A DNA stretch of 17,665 nucleotides from NCBI GenBank assembly GCA_023435325.1, contig JAEYRT010000186.1, positions 1-17,665 on the forward strand, in the 5' to 3' direction. This document shows, in pieces, positions 1-6,870 of the stretch (positions within the stretch are counted from its first letter, which is position 1; each line of letters starts with the position of its first letter). The DNA comes from Pseudomonadota bacterium. GTDB lineage: Bacteria > Pseudomonadota > Gammaproteobacteria > Burkholderiales > Burkholderiaceae_C. A program made the translations under genes and the position numbers. The notes beneath the pieces were generated by a model. The model searched no databases. It saw only the letters and a program-made list of their open reading frames with translations, and was not told the DNA's origin.

Positions 1-191
1 GGGTAGCGCTGCGGGTCGTCAGGCAGTTGCAGCAGCACATAGACGTCATCTCCGAGGCGGAATTCCCGCGTGGTTGCCACAAAAATCCCGCCTTCGGCAA
101 ACCAGGGAATGTAGGCCGCATACAAAGCCCCTTTGTCCCTCAGGGCCAGTTGCATCACACTCGGGCGAGAAGGCGGTACATGCATGCTCAT
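1..191 (-). CDS. pilZ: PilZ, type IV pilus assembly protein (partial, C-terminus off the window)
   Basis: The first 63 residues are visible and the rest lies beyond base 1. The protein reads MSMHVPPSRPSVMQLALRDK and continues with AAYIPWF, a GGIFV segment and LGDDVYVLLQLPDD. This is the pattern of the small single-domain PilZ of type IV pilus systems (usually about 115-120 residues). PilZ works in the cytoplasm with the PilB assembly ATPase and FimX-type proteins in pilus extension. Type IV PilZ proteins generally lack the c-di-GMP-binding RxxxR motif, and none is seen in this fragment. A second ATG lies two codons in (185). The gene follows holB by 21 bases on the same strand, and the tmk-holB-pilZ order is typical of beta- and gammaproteobacteria, which supports the call. 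Confidence 0.88.
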   Translation of the reverse strand, partial: MSMHVPPSRPSVMQLALRDKGALYAAYIPWFAEGGIFVATTREFRLGDDVYVLLQLPDDPQRY

Positions 192-212
192 AGCTTGTGG
201 CTTTCTTGGTCG

Positions 213-1220
213 CTAAGCCTTGGAGTGTAAAACCGTGCGCGCCTGGGCCACAAGCGCCTCGGTCATCAGGCCCGCGTTGAAAGGATGCTCCGCCGTGCGC
301 GCTTCCTGCGCCAGCGACTTGGCCCAGCGTGCCAGCAGCATGGGAGAAGGCGCCTGAGGCAGATGCTGTGGCGCAAAATAACGCGGGCTGGCACCTTGCG
401 CCACGCACATGAGGTCATGGCACAGTTTCTGCAGCCACTGCACCACTTCTGGCTGCGACATATCGGCAAAAATGGCGACATCACCCGCTGCCACGGCTTT
501 GGGCAGACGCTCGAAGAGCGCCAACCCCTTGCCCGCTTGTGCCATGCGCCAGGCATCCAGTGGCCGGCCACCTGCTGCACGCAGCCAAGCCTGCGCATCT
601 TCAGCACTCAAGCCTTGCTGCTGCAGCCACTGCTGCATCAGCGCCTCGTGTGGCCAGACCATGGTGTGTGCCAGACAGCGGCTGCGAATGGTCGGCAGCA
701 ACTGGTGGGCGGCCTCTGTGGCCAGCACGAAGCGCACGTCGCCCGGTGGTTCTTCCAGCGTTTTGAGCAAGGCGTTGGCTGTGACCGCATTCATTTGCTC
801 GGCCGGATAGACCAGCACCGCCTTGCCACGCCCGCGCGCACTGGTGCGCTGGGTGAATTCCACGGCATCGCGCATGGCATCCACCCGGATTTCCTTGCTG
901 GGCTTGCGCTTTTTATCGTCAATCTCCGCCTGCGCCTTTTCGCTCAAGGGCCAGCCGCGCTCCAGCATATCCGTTTCGGGCATGAGCACGCACAGATCCG
1001 CATGGGCATGGACATCGATGCTGTGGCAGCTGGCGCACTGACCGCAGGCGCCCTGCTCTGTGGCTTGCTCGCACAACCAGGCACGCACCAGCGCCATGGC
1101 CAGCTCGAACTGGCCCATGCCCGATGGCCCTTGCAGCAACCATGCATGGCCACGCTGCGCCAGCAAGGCACGGCGCTGCTGTTCCAGCCAAGGGGCCAGC
1201 AAGCCTGGGGCGGCACTCAT
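213..1220 (-). CDS. holB: DNA polymerase III subunit delta' (clamp loader)
   Basis: This 335-residue protein is the delta' subunit of the clamp-loader complex, which places the beta clamp on primed DNA. A P-loop-like segment GPSGMGQ (residues 31-37) has Gln where the Walker A lysine should be, which fits a subunit that does not hydrolyse ATP. The four zinc-binding cysteines are at 50, 59, 62 and 65. An SRC motif is at 180-182 (IRSRC); in delta' it contributes the arginine finger to a neighbouring ATPase site. LLKTLEEPP at about 151-159 is also typical of clamp-loader subunits. The ATG overlaps the TGA of the upstream tmk by four bases (ATGA), indicating translational coupling. Confidence 0.96.
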   Translation of the reverse strand: MSAAPGLLAPWLEQQRRALLAQRGHAWLLQGPSGMGQFELAMALVRAWLCEQATEQGACGQCASCHSIDVHAHADLCVLMPETDMLERGWPLSEKAQAEIDDKKRKPSKEIRVDAMRDAVEFTQRTSARGRGKAVLVYPAEQMNAVTANALLKTLEEPPGDVRFVLATEAAHQLLPTIRSRCLAHTMVWPHEALMQQWLQQQGLSAEDAQAWLRAAGGRPLDAWRMAQAGKGLALFERLPKAVAAGDVAIFADMSQPEVVQWLQKLCHDLMCVAQGASPRYFAPQHLPQAPSPMLLARWAKSLAQEARTAEHPFNAGLMTEALVAQARTVLHSKA

Positions 1221-1936
1221 GCCAACACACCCTGCGCGCTGGGCAGATAGCCGCGGCGCACCAATACATCAGCCACTTGCTGCCAGACAGCTTCACGACT
1301 TTGGTGGGCATCGATTCGCGCAAAGCGCTGGGGAGCCGCTTCACAACGCCGTGCATAGCCCGCCGCAACAGCGGTGAAAAAGTCCTGGGGCTGGGCCTCG
1401 AACTTGTCGGGCACCCGCGCCGTAGCCAGGCGCTCGGCGGCAATGGCTGCAGGCAGATCGAACCAGATGGTGAGATCAGGTTCACGCATCAAATTGACAT
1501 CCAGCCCGGCTCCCGTCTGCGCCATGCGCTCCAGTATCTGGAGCTTTTCCCAGTCAAAGCCACGGCCTGCGCCCTGGTAGGCAAAGGTCGCGTCGGTGAA
1601 GCGGTCGCTCACCACCACATCGCCGCGAGCCAATGCCGGCTCGATCACCTGCACGAGATGGTCGCGCCGGGCCGCAAAGGCCAGCAGGGCCTCGGTCAAC
1701 GGGTCCATGGCGTCATGCAGCAGCAGGTTTCGCAATTTCTCTGCCAGGGGCGTGCCCCCGGGCTCACGCGTCAAGGTCACGTTGCGACCCGCAGCGCGGA
1801 AAGCCTGAGCCAGCGCCTCAATGTGCGATGACTTACCGGCACCATCAATGCCCTCAAAGCTGATGAACAGGCCAACTGTGTTTGTATGTGTCAAAACTTC
1901 GATCTCAAACGGTGAAGCGGTCTCTGCACTTCGCAT
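1217..1936 (-). CDS. tmk: Thymidylate kinase
   Basis: Thymidylate kinase phosphorylates dTMP to dTDP in the dTTP pathway. The P-loop is FEGIDGAGKSS (G29-S37 from this start), followed by REPGGTPLAEKLR at about 57-69 and the DRF motif at 111-113 (SDRFTDATFAYQGAGRG). The family usually starts only a few residues before GLFISFEGID, so about 20 N-terminal residues here are extra. No ATG lies closer. A TTG at 1892-1894 is the only nearer candidate start I see, with a weak GA-rich stretch before it. I keep the ATG at 1936 because it lies ten bases after the mltG stop, in a coupled arrangement. The 3' end overlaps holB. Confidence 0.95.
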   Translation of the reverse strand: MRSAETASPFEIEVLTHTNTVGLFISFEGIDGAGKSSHIEALAQAFRAAGRNVTLTREPGGTPLAEKLRNLLLHDAMDPLTEALLAFAARRDHLVQVIEPALARGDVVVSDRFTDATFAYQGAGRGFDWEKLQILERMAQTGAGLDVNLMREPDLTIWFDLPAAIAAERLATARVPDKFEAQPQDFFTAVAAGYARRCEAAPQRFARIDAHQSREAVWQQVADVLVRRGYLPSAQGVLA

Positions 1937-1946
1937 TCATTACTTA

Positions 1947-2954
1947 CTAGCGGCCACCGCGCTGGTAGCGGTTCACTGCGCGATTGTGCTCGTCCAGCGT
2001 GGCGCTGAAATGACTGCTGCCATCTCCACGCGCCACAAAATAATAGGCCTTGGTGGACTCGGGCCGCACCGCAGCCAGCAGCGACTCCTTGCCAGGCAGG
2101 GCAATCGGCGTAGGGGGCAGCCCCGCACGGGTATAGGTGTTCCACGGTGTGTCCGTTTGCAGATCGCGGCGGCGCAAATTGCCATCAAAGGCTTCGCCCA
2201 GCCCATAGATCACGGTGGGATCAGTCTGCAAACGCATACCGATGCGCAAGCGGTTCGCAAACACCCCGGCGATCTGTCCACGGTCCGTGGAGCGTCCGGT
2301 TTCCTTTTCCACGATGCTGGCCAGAATCAAGGCTTCGTAGGGCGTTTTCAATGGGCTGTCTGGGGTGCGCTGCGCCCAGACCTCATCCAGCCGCCGTTCC
2401 ATGGCATGCAGGGCCCGGCGCAATACAGCCAGCTCGCTGCTGCCCTTGGCAAAGGTGTAGGTGTCGGGAAAGAACATGCCTTCCGCAGCCACACCGGGCT
2501 TGCCCAGCGCCGTCATGATTTCAGCGTCCGTCATCTGCTGCGTGTCGTGCTTGAGGAATTCATCCCTGGCAATCTGGGCACGCACCTGACGGAAGGTCCA
2601 GCCTTCGACAAACGTGATGGCTCGCAGGCTTTCTTCACCGCGCACCAGTTTTTGCAGCAGGCTGCGGGGCGTCACGCCTGTGGTCAGCTCATAGTTGCCT
2701 GCGCGGATCTGACGGTCCTGCTGTGACAAGCGGAACCAGTAATACAGCAAGCGGGCGTCGGTTTGCACTCCCGCCTCGACCACGGCCTGGGCCACCCCGC
2801 GTGGCGAAGCGCCTGGTTCAACTTCCAGCTCCAGACTCGGCGCCGACAAACGCAGTGGCTGCGCCAGCCACCATGCAACGGCACCACCCAGCATGGCCGC
2901 AACTGCAGCAAAAAATAACAGCACTAAGAGTAAGCGTCGCACAAGCTTTTGCAT
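1947..2954 (-). CDS. mltG: Endolytic murein transglycosylase MltG (YceG-like)
   Basis: MltG cleaves nascent peptidoglycan glycan strands in the periplasm and is thought to set glycan chain length. A single N-terminal membrane anchor (about residues 6-28, rich in Leu, Val and Ala) follows the basic start MQKLVRR. The YceG domain shows EGMFFPDTYTF and the catalytic-Glu segment LILASIVEKETG, with the likely catalytic glutamate at about residue 216. QTDPTVIYGLG and NTYTRAGLPPTPI near the C-terminus are conserved in the family. The start is ambiguous: an in-frame ATG at 2978 adds eight residues (MIADLFHR). Neither start has a good ribosome site. I prefer 2954 because a TATGAT -10-like element overlaps the upstream ATG. 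It is the first gene of the tmk-holB-pilZ operon. Confidence 0.94.
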   Translation of the reverse strand: MQKLVRRLLLVLLFFAAVAAMLGGAVAWWLAQPLRLSAPSLELEVEPGASPRGVAQAVVEAGVQTDARLLYYWFRLSQQDRQIRAGNYELTTGVTPRSLLQKLVRGEESLRAITFVEGWTFRQVRAQIARDEFLKHDTQQMTDAEIMTALGKPGVAAEGMFFPDTYTFAKGSSELAVLRRALHAMERRLDEVWAQRTPDSPLKTPYEALILASIVEKETGRSTDRGQIAGVFANRLRIGMRLQTDPTVIYGLGEAFDGNLRRRDLQTDTPWNTYTRAGLPPTPIALPGKESLLAAVRPESTKAYYFVARGDGSSHFSATLDEHNRAVNRYQRGGR

Positions 2955-2973
2955 CCTATGAAAAAGATCGGCG

Positions 2974-2981
2974 ATCATAAT
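2974..2981. promoter_or_regulatory. Overlapping divergent -10 elements between mltG and ygfZ
   Basis: The eight bases ATCATAAT read as CATAAT on the plus strand (2976-2981, five of six matches to TATAAT) and as TATGAT on the minus strand (2979-2974, five of six). Each lies at about the right distance to serve ygfZ (start at 2989) or mltG (start at 2954). No convincing -35 is visible for either. If used, ygfZ would start at or within a base or two of its ATG and be nearly leaderless. Confidence 0.4.
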
Positions 2982-2988
2982 TCAAGCT

Positions 2989-3894
2989 ATGACCCAGACT
3001 CTTCAAGGCATTGCCCCCATTTCGCATCTGGGCGTCATCCGCGTACAGGGCGATGACGCCGCCAGTTTCCTGCACGGTCAACTGACCAATGACTTCGCCC
3101 TGCTGGACCAGCAGCACGCGCGTCTGGCCGCTTTCTGTTCGGCCAAAGGGCGCATGCAGGCCAGCTTCATTGGTTTCAAACGTGCCCATGACGATATTTT
3201 GCTGATATGCAGCCGCGATTTGCTGGCACAAACGCTCAAGCGTCTGTCCATGTTTGTGCTGCGTGCCAAGGCGAAGCTCACTGACGCCAGCGATCAGTTC
3301 CAGCTCTACGGACTGGTTGGCGAAGCCGTACCTGCTGGCGATCAGGCACCCTGGAGCCTGCAGGCAGAGGGCGAAGCACGCATCGTGCGCCTTTATCCTG
3401 CTGCGGGTCAGGCCCGCGCCTTGTGGGTGGCACCCCATGAGGTTGCCGCTCCTCAAGGCCAACCCCTGAGCGCCGAGCAATGGCTGTGGACCGAAGTGAT
3501 CAGCGGTATAGCCACCGTCTCACAGCCTGTTTACGAGCTGTTTGTGCCGCAGATGCTGAACTATGAATCGGTGGGCGGCGTGAATTTCAAGAAAGGTTGC
3601 TACCCGGGCCAGGAAGTCGTGGCGCGCAGCCAGTTCCGCGGCACGCTCAAACGCCGTGCCTTCATAGTGCATGCAGACAGTGCCCTGGAAGCTGGCACTG
3701 AAGTGTTTGCTGCCAGCGATGCCGAACAGGCCACAGGTACCGTGGTGCAGGCGGCGGCCGCCCCCGGGGGAGGCTGGGATGCGATTGTGAGCATGCAAAT
3801 CAGCTCCGCCGAAGAAGGCTTGACGGCGGGCAGTGCCAGCGGAACACCTCTGACGCTGCGCCCTCTGCCCTACGCACTTCTGGAAGACATCTGA
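2989..3894 (+). CDS. ygfZ: Folate-binding protein YgfZ/GcvT-like, Fe-S cluster assembly or repair factor
   Basis: This 301-residue tetrahydrofolate-binding protein of the YgfZ/IBA57 type supports assembly or repair of certain 4Fe-4S enzymes in the cytoplasm. The diagnostic motif K-G-C-Y-P-G-Q-E is at 202-209 (FKKGCYPGQEVVARSQFRG), with the reactive cysteine at 204. The N-terminal LGVIRVQGDDAASFLHGQLTND is also typical. The start has no clear Shine-Dalgarno sequence. It is divergent from mltG with a very short gap and is followed by a strong hairpin terminator, so it is probably transcribed alone. Confidence 0.93.
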   Translation: MTQTLQGIAPISHLGVIRVQGDDAASFLHGQLTNDFALLDQQHARLAAFCSAKGRMQASFIGFKRAHDDILLICSRDLLAQTLKRLSMFVLRAKAKLTDASDQFQLYGLVGEAVPAGDQAPWSLQAEGEARIVRLYPAAGQARALWVAPHEVAAPQGQPLSAEQWLWTEVISGIATVSQPVYELFVPQMLNYESVGGVNFKKGCYPGQEVVARSQFRGTLKRRAFIVHADSALEAGTEVFAASDAEQATGTVVQAAAAPGGGWDAIVSMQISSAEEGLTAGSASGTPLTLRPLPYALLEDI

Positions 3895-3910
3895 TCTCTG
3901 ATTGATCTGC

Positions 3911-3946
3911 AAAAGCAACAGCCACCCGAGGGTGGCTGTTGCTTTT
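3911..3946. terminator. Bidirectional intrinsic terminator between ygfZ and adh
   Basis: A perfect stem pairs AAAAGCAACAGCCACC with GGTGGCTGTTGCTTTT around a CGAG loop and is flanked by A and T runs on both sides. It lies between the convergent ygfZ and alcohol dehydrogenase genes and can end transcription from either. Confidence 0.93.
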
Positions 3947-3967
3947 TATGCCGGAATCTTCAACACA

Positions 3968-5062
3968 TCAGGGCTTGATGGCGATCTTGAGCACACCGTC
4001 GCGCTGATTAGCGAAGAGATCGTAGGCTTCCACAATGTCGTCCAGCTTGCGCTCGTGCGTGACCAGCAGGCCCAGATCAAGGCGGTTGCCCTGGATCACG
4101 TTCATCAGGCGACGCATGCGTTCCTTGCCCCCGGGGCACAACGCCGTGCGGATGGTGTGGTCGCCCAAACCTGCGGCAAATGCGGACAACGGGATCTTCA
4201 CATCCTCGGAGTACACACCCAGGCTGGACATGGTGCCGCCGGGTTTGATCACCTTCATGGCCTGCTCGAACGTGGCCTGCGTACCCAGGGCTTCGATGGA
4301 GCTGTCCGCGCCCTTGCCGCCGGTGAGCTTCATCACTTCGCTGATGACATCCACGTTGCGGAAGTTCAGCGTCACATCCGCGCCCAGCTTCTTGGCGATG
4401 TCCAGGCGGTGGTCATTGCCGTCCACAGCGATGATGGTGGTCGCACCCAGCAGACGCGCACCTGCCGTGGCACACAGGCCAATCGGGCCTTGCGCAAACA
4501 CCACCACGGTGTCGCCGATCTTGATGTTGGCATTTTCCGCACCGACAAAGCCGGTGGACATGATGTCGGGGCACATCAGCACTTGCTCGTCGGTCAGACC
4601 ATCGGGAATCGGTGCCAGATTCGCCTGAGCATCCGGCACCAGCACATATTCGGCCTGTGTGCCATCAATCAGGTTGCCAAAGCGCCAGCCTGCCGTGGCC
4701 TTGTAGCCGTGGCAGCCGCACAGGCCGCGAGGCACCAGGTAGCTGCCATCCTGGCTGGGCGCGCCATCCTGTGCGGCGTAGCTGTTGAAGTTGGGGCAAA
4801 TTGCGCCGGCAATCACACGCTGGCCTTCCTGGTAACCCTGCACGGCGCTGCCCAGCTTCTCGATCACACCCACGGGTTCGTGGCCCACGGTCAAGCCTTT
4901 TTCCACGGGATATTCACCCTTGAGGATGTGCACATCGGTACCGCAGATGGTGGTGGTCGTGATACGGATCAGGGCATCGTTCGGGCCCACATCAGGAATC
5001 GGTTTTTCGACAATTTCAATACGCCCTTTTTCAATAAAGGCTGCAGCTTTCATCATTGACAT
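3968..5062 (-). CDS. Zinc-dependent alcohol dehydrogenase (medium-chain family)
   Basis: This 364-residue MDR-family NAD(P)-dependent alcohol dehydrogenase has the catalytic-zinc ligands C40 (ICGTDVH), H61-E62 (GHEP) and D166 (CPDIMSTGF), as in the bacterial secondary and fermentative ADHs of the Cupriavidus and Clostridium beijerinckii type. The usual four-cysteine structural-zinc lobe is missing: only C89, C115 and C117 are present, in a different spacing. The Rossmann glycine motif is GPIGLCATAG, and an Asp after beta-2 (IIAVDGND) suggests NAD+ rather than NADP+. The start at 5062 is chosen for its AGGAG, seven bases upstream; the reading frame is open 25 codons further but that part is not ADH-like. 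Substrate cannot be told from sequence. An FNR-type box lies upstream. Confidence 0.93.
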   Translation of the reverse strand: MSMMKAAAFIEKGRIEIVEKPIPDVGPNDALIRITTTTICGTDVHILKGEYPVEKGLTVGHEPVGVIEKLGSAVQGYQEGQRVIAGAICPNFNSYAAQDGAPSQDGSYLVPRGLCGCHGYKATAGWRFGNLIDGTQAEYVLVPDAQANLAPIPDGLTDEQVLMCPDIMSTGFVGAENANIKIGDTVVVFAQGPIGLCATAGARLLGATTIIAVDGNDHRLDIAKKLGADVTLNFRNVDVISEVMKLTGGKGADSSIEALGTQATFEQAMKVIKPGGTMSSLGVYSEDVKIPLSAFAAGLGDHTIRTALCPGGKERMRRLMNVIQGNRLDLGLLVTHERKLDDIVEAYDLFANQRDGVLKIAIKP

Positions 5063-5137
5063 ATGCGCTCTCCTAGGGTGGTCGTGCTTCCCGGCTGAGG
5101 GGATGCACATCAGTGGTGATCGGTCGTGTTCAGGCAC

Positions 5138-5165
5138 ATCCTAGGAGCTCTGCAGTCTGCGCCAA
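5138..5165 (-). promoter_or_regulatory. Putative promoter of the alcohol dehydrogenase gene
   Basis: On the minus strand TTGGCG (5165-5160) and TAGGAT (5143-5138) are separated by 16 bases, each four of six to consensus. The predicted start near 5131 leaves a leader of about 70 bases. The FNR-type box would then be centred near -60, close to the -61.5 of class I FNR activation. The palindromic core CCTAGG recurs here (5141-5146) and at the ribosome site (5071-5076). Confidence 0.45.
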
Positions 5166-5183
5166 GCGCTAAGCCGACCCTGC

Positions 5184-5197
5184 TTGATTAACATCAA
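5184..5197. promoter_or_regulatory. FNR/ANR-type binding site
   Basis: TTGATTAACATCAA matches the FNR/ANR consensus TTGAT-N4-ATCAA at all ten defined bases and extends to CTTGAT/ATCAAG. It lies 121 bases upstream of the ADH start and also faces the tRNA side. Control of the dehydrogenase by an oxygen-sensing FNR-type regulator is inferred from the exact match and the downstream promoter-like sequence. Confidence 0.75.
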
Positions 5198-5199
5198 GA

Positions 5200-5340
5200 G
5201 GCACATCTACGTATTAACCGTTTATCACCCATGTCATGGAAAGGAGCTAAAATCAACGTTTTGTCATGTTTGTAGCTGCCGGTTCAGCCGGCACTGTTTT
5301 TTGACAAAGTTGGCCAAAAACCGAAAACATTGCCATCTTT
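5200..5340. other. Intergenic stretch between the adh promoter and the tRNA promoter
   Basis: No convincing protein gene is seen. It holds a hairpin TGCCGG-TTCAG-CCGGCA (5277-5293) followed three bases later by six T (5297-5302), resembling a weak plus-strand terminator, enclosed by TTTGTCA/TGACAAA. A TTGACA at 5301-5306 has no good -10 partner. The stretch could hold a short transcript or be spacer. Confidence 0.4.
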
Positions 5341-5370
5341 TAGACAAAGCGGCATTTTTCGGCATACAAT
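5341..5370 (+). promoter_or_regulatory. Promoter of tRNA-Pro
   Basis: TAGACA (5341-5346) and TACAAT (5365-5370) are 18 bases apart, each five of six to consensus. The predicted start is about five bases before the mature tRNA 5' end, as is usual for a single tRNA gene. Confidence 0.7.
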
Positions 5371-5381
5371 CTAGGTCTTGT

Positions 5382-5458
5382 CGGCGTGTAGCGCAGCCTG
5401 GTAGCGCACTTGCATGGGGTGCAAGGGGTCGCGAGTTCGAATCCCGCCACGCCGACCA
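5382..5458 (+). tRNA. tRNA-Pro, anticodon GGG
   Basis: The 77-base gene folds as a cloverleaf. The acceptor stem CGGCGTG pairs with CACGCCG; the D-arm stem is GCGC/GCGC around AGCCTGGTA; the anticodon stem CTTGC/GCAAG encloses loop ATGGGGT with anticodon GGG; and the T-loop is TTCGAAT. The T-stem has one A-C mismatch. The 3' CCA is encoded. The GGG anticodon reads CCC and CCU proline codons. The gene stands alone between a promoter and a terminator. Confidence 0.97.
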
Positions 5459-5467
5459 TTGATATAG

Positions 5468-5500
5468 AAAAGGGCTAACAGCATGCTGTTAGCCCTTTTT
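5468..5500. terminator. Intrinsic terminator after tRNA-Pro
   Basis: A perfect stem pairs AAAAGGGCTAACAG with CTGTTAGCCCTTTT around CATG, followed by T-rich sequence. It begins ten bases after the tRNA CCA end. Confidence 0.93.
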
Positions 5501-5555
5501 GTTTTTTCATTTTTATTTTTGTCCTGCATGCCAGGCAGCAAAGAGCGATAAGCAA

Positions 5556-5906
5556 ATGATCGAAGGTTTGATTACCGGACGCTTGACTACTGACCCCAGC
5601 GAACGCACTGACCGTTTTGGCAAGACTTTCATGGTGGCCCGCATGCGCGCCACCGTTGGCGACGGCGGTTTGCGCGCCAATTCCGGCGACGGCCCCAGCA
5701 GCCTGTTCGTGAACGTGGTGGCATTCGACCCTGTCCCTTGCAGTCAGCTGCGCGAATTGATGGAAGGCGATGTCGTGTCGCTGGTGGGCCCCATCACACC
5801 CAAGGTATGGACAGACCGCCAGGACATCAGCTACCCCGCACTGGACGTGGTGGCCTATCGCGTCATGGCTTTGCCCAAGCCCAGCATCCCTGATTACAAC
5901 GCCTGA
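5556..5906 (+). CDS. SSB-like single-stranded DNA-binding OB-fold protein (small)
   Basis: This 116-residue protein shows the SSB-type OB-fold pattern: GLITGRLTTDPSERTDRFGKT, then VARMRA, SLFVNVVAFD, then LMEGDVVSLVGPI, and a WTDR segment leading to LDVVAYRV. These align with the beta strands of bacterial SSB proteins. It is shorter than canonical SSB (about 160-180 residues), lacks the Gly/Pro/Gln-rich linker, and ends in PSIPDYNA rather than the acidic DDDIPF-like tip, so it should not recruit SSB partner proteins in the usual way. The frame is open 19 codons further upstream, but that part overlaps the terminator region and is not SSB-like. The ribosome site is weak. It may assist a specialised DNA process or be a degenerate paralogue; its function is not known to me. 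Confidence 0.8.
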   Translation: MIEGLITGRLTTDPSERTDRFGKTFMVARMRATVGDGGLRANSGDGPSSLFVNVVAFDPVPCSQLRELMEGDVVSLVGPITPKVWTDRQDISYPALDVVAYRVMALPKPSIPDYNA

Positions 5907-5924
5907 GCCTCCGCCAAATCAGAC

Positions 5925-5997
5925 GGTATTAATATCAAAATAATTATATAAAAATAAAAACATATTCTCTTGATTTATATGGTTGCCGTATTACAGT
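5925..5997 (+). promoter_or_regulatory. AT-rich promoter region of metQ
   Basis: About 45 bases of almost pure A and T (5926-5967) precede TTGATT (5970-5975) and TACAGT (5992-5997), 16 bases apart. The AT block could act as an UP element or be a site for a nucleoid protein. The -35 and -10 matches are moderate, so the assignment is tentative. Confidence 0.4.
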
Positions 5998-6026
5998 GCA
6001 TGCATCCATTTTTTCGAGAGATCGAG

Positions 6027-6818
6027 ATGCTCAACAAACGCCTGTTCATCCAAGCCGCACTGGCTGTTGCTACAGCCGGTGCCTTCAGCGCCCATGCCCA
6101 AGACGCCATCAAGATCGGCGTGACTGCCGGCCCGCATGCCCAGATCATGGAGCACGTCAAGCAGGTGGCAGCCAAGGATGGCCTGAAGATTCAGATCATT
6201 GAATTCAGCGACTACGTGCAACCCAATGCCGCCCTGGCTTCGGGCGACTTGCACGCCAACAGCTACCAGCACGAACCCTATCTGGAAGCCCAGATCAAGG
6301 ACCGCGGCTACAAATTCACCAAGCTGGCCAACACGGTCAACTTCCCGATTGGTCTGTACTCCAAAAAGGTCAAAAACCTGAACGATCTGCCCCAGGGCGC
6401 CAAGTTCGGCATTCCCAATGACCCCACCAACGGTGGTCGTGTCTTGCTGCTGCTGCAGGACCAGGGGCTGGTCAAACTCAAGCCCAACGCAGGCCTGAAG
6501 GCCACGCCGCTGGATGTGATCGAGAATCCCAAGAAGCTGCGCTTCGTGGAGCTGGATGCTGCCCAGCTGCCCCGCTCGCTGGATGATCTGGATGCCTCGG
6601 CCATCAACACCAACTTTGCCATCTCTGCCGGCCTGAACCCCAAGCAAGATGCCATTGCACTGGAACGTGCCGACAGCCCCTATGTGAACATCTTGGTGGT
6701 GCGCGCAGCCGACAAGAACGCGCCTTGGGCCACCAAGCTGGTCAAGGCCTACCACGATGCGTCCACCAAGGCCTTTGTGGACCAAGAGTTCCAAGGCTCG
6801 GTGATGGCTGGCTTCTAA
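6027..6818 (+). CDS. metQ: D-methionine-binding periplasmic protein MetQ
   Basis: This 263-residue substrate-binding protein of the MetNIQ methionine ABC importer belongs to the NlpA family. Typical segments are IKIGVTAGPHAQIMEHVKQV, the NSYQHEPYL segment with the ligand-proximal region, IPNDPTNGGRVLLLLQ, and ALERADSPYVNILVVR. A Sec signal peptide (LFIQAALAVATAGAFSAHA) probably ends at Ala24, before QDAIKIG. There is no lipobox cysteine, so unlike E. coli MetQ this one should be soluble in the periplasm. The start at 6027 has GAGAG upstream; the frame is open 19 more codons, but those do not resemble a signal sequence. Its partners metN and metI are about 2.7 kb away on the other strand. A terminator follows directly. 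Confidence 0.93.
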   Translation: MLNKRLFIQAALAVATAGAFSAHAQDAIKIGVTAGPHAQIMEHVKQVAAKDGLKIQIIEFSDYVQPNAALASGDLHANSYQHEPYLEAQIKDRGYKFTKLANTVNFPIGLYSKKVKNLNDLPQGAKFGIPNDPTNGGRVLLLLQDQGLVKLKPNAGLKATPLDVIENPKKLRFVELDAAQLPRSLDDLDASAINTNFAISAGLNPKQDAIALERADSPYVNILVVRAADKNAPWATKLVKAYHDASTKAFVDQEFQGSVMAGF

Positions 6819-6839
6819 ACCGCCCTCCTCTGGCACCCC

Positions 6840-6870
6840 AAGCCTTTGGCTCCGGCCAAAGGCTTTTTTG
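6840..6870 (+). terminator. Intrinsic terminator of metQ
   Basis: AGCCTTTGGC pairs perfectly with GCCAAAGGCT around TCCG and is followed by six T. It lies about 20 bases after the metQ stop. Confidence 0.93.

Noticed and set aside
285..1250. A 321-codon plus-strand frame opposite holB.
   Set aside because: It is an antisense shadow of a clear holB; composition rich in His, Arg and Gln with no recognisable domain.
5301..5306. TTGACA as a second -35 for tRNA-Pro.
   Set aside because: No -10-like hexamer at 16-18 bases; the TAGACA/TACAAT pair downstream is well placed.
5184..5462. A 92-codon plus-strand frame ending in AQPGSALAWGARGREFESRH.
   Set aside because: Its 3' half is the translation of tRNA-Pro, a well-known annotation error; it has no ribosome site and overlaps the tRNA promoter.
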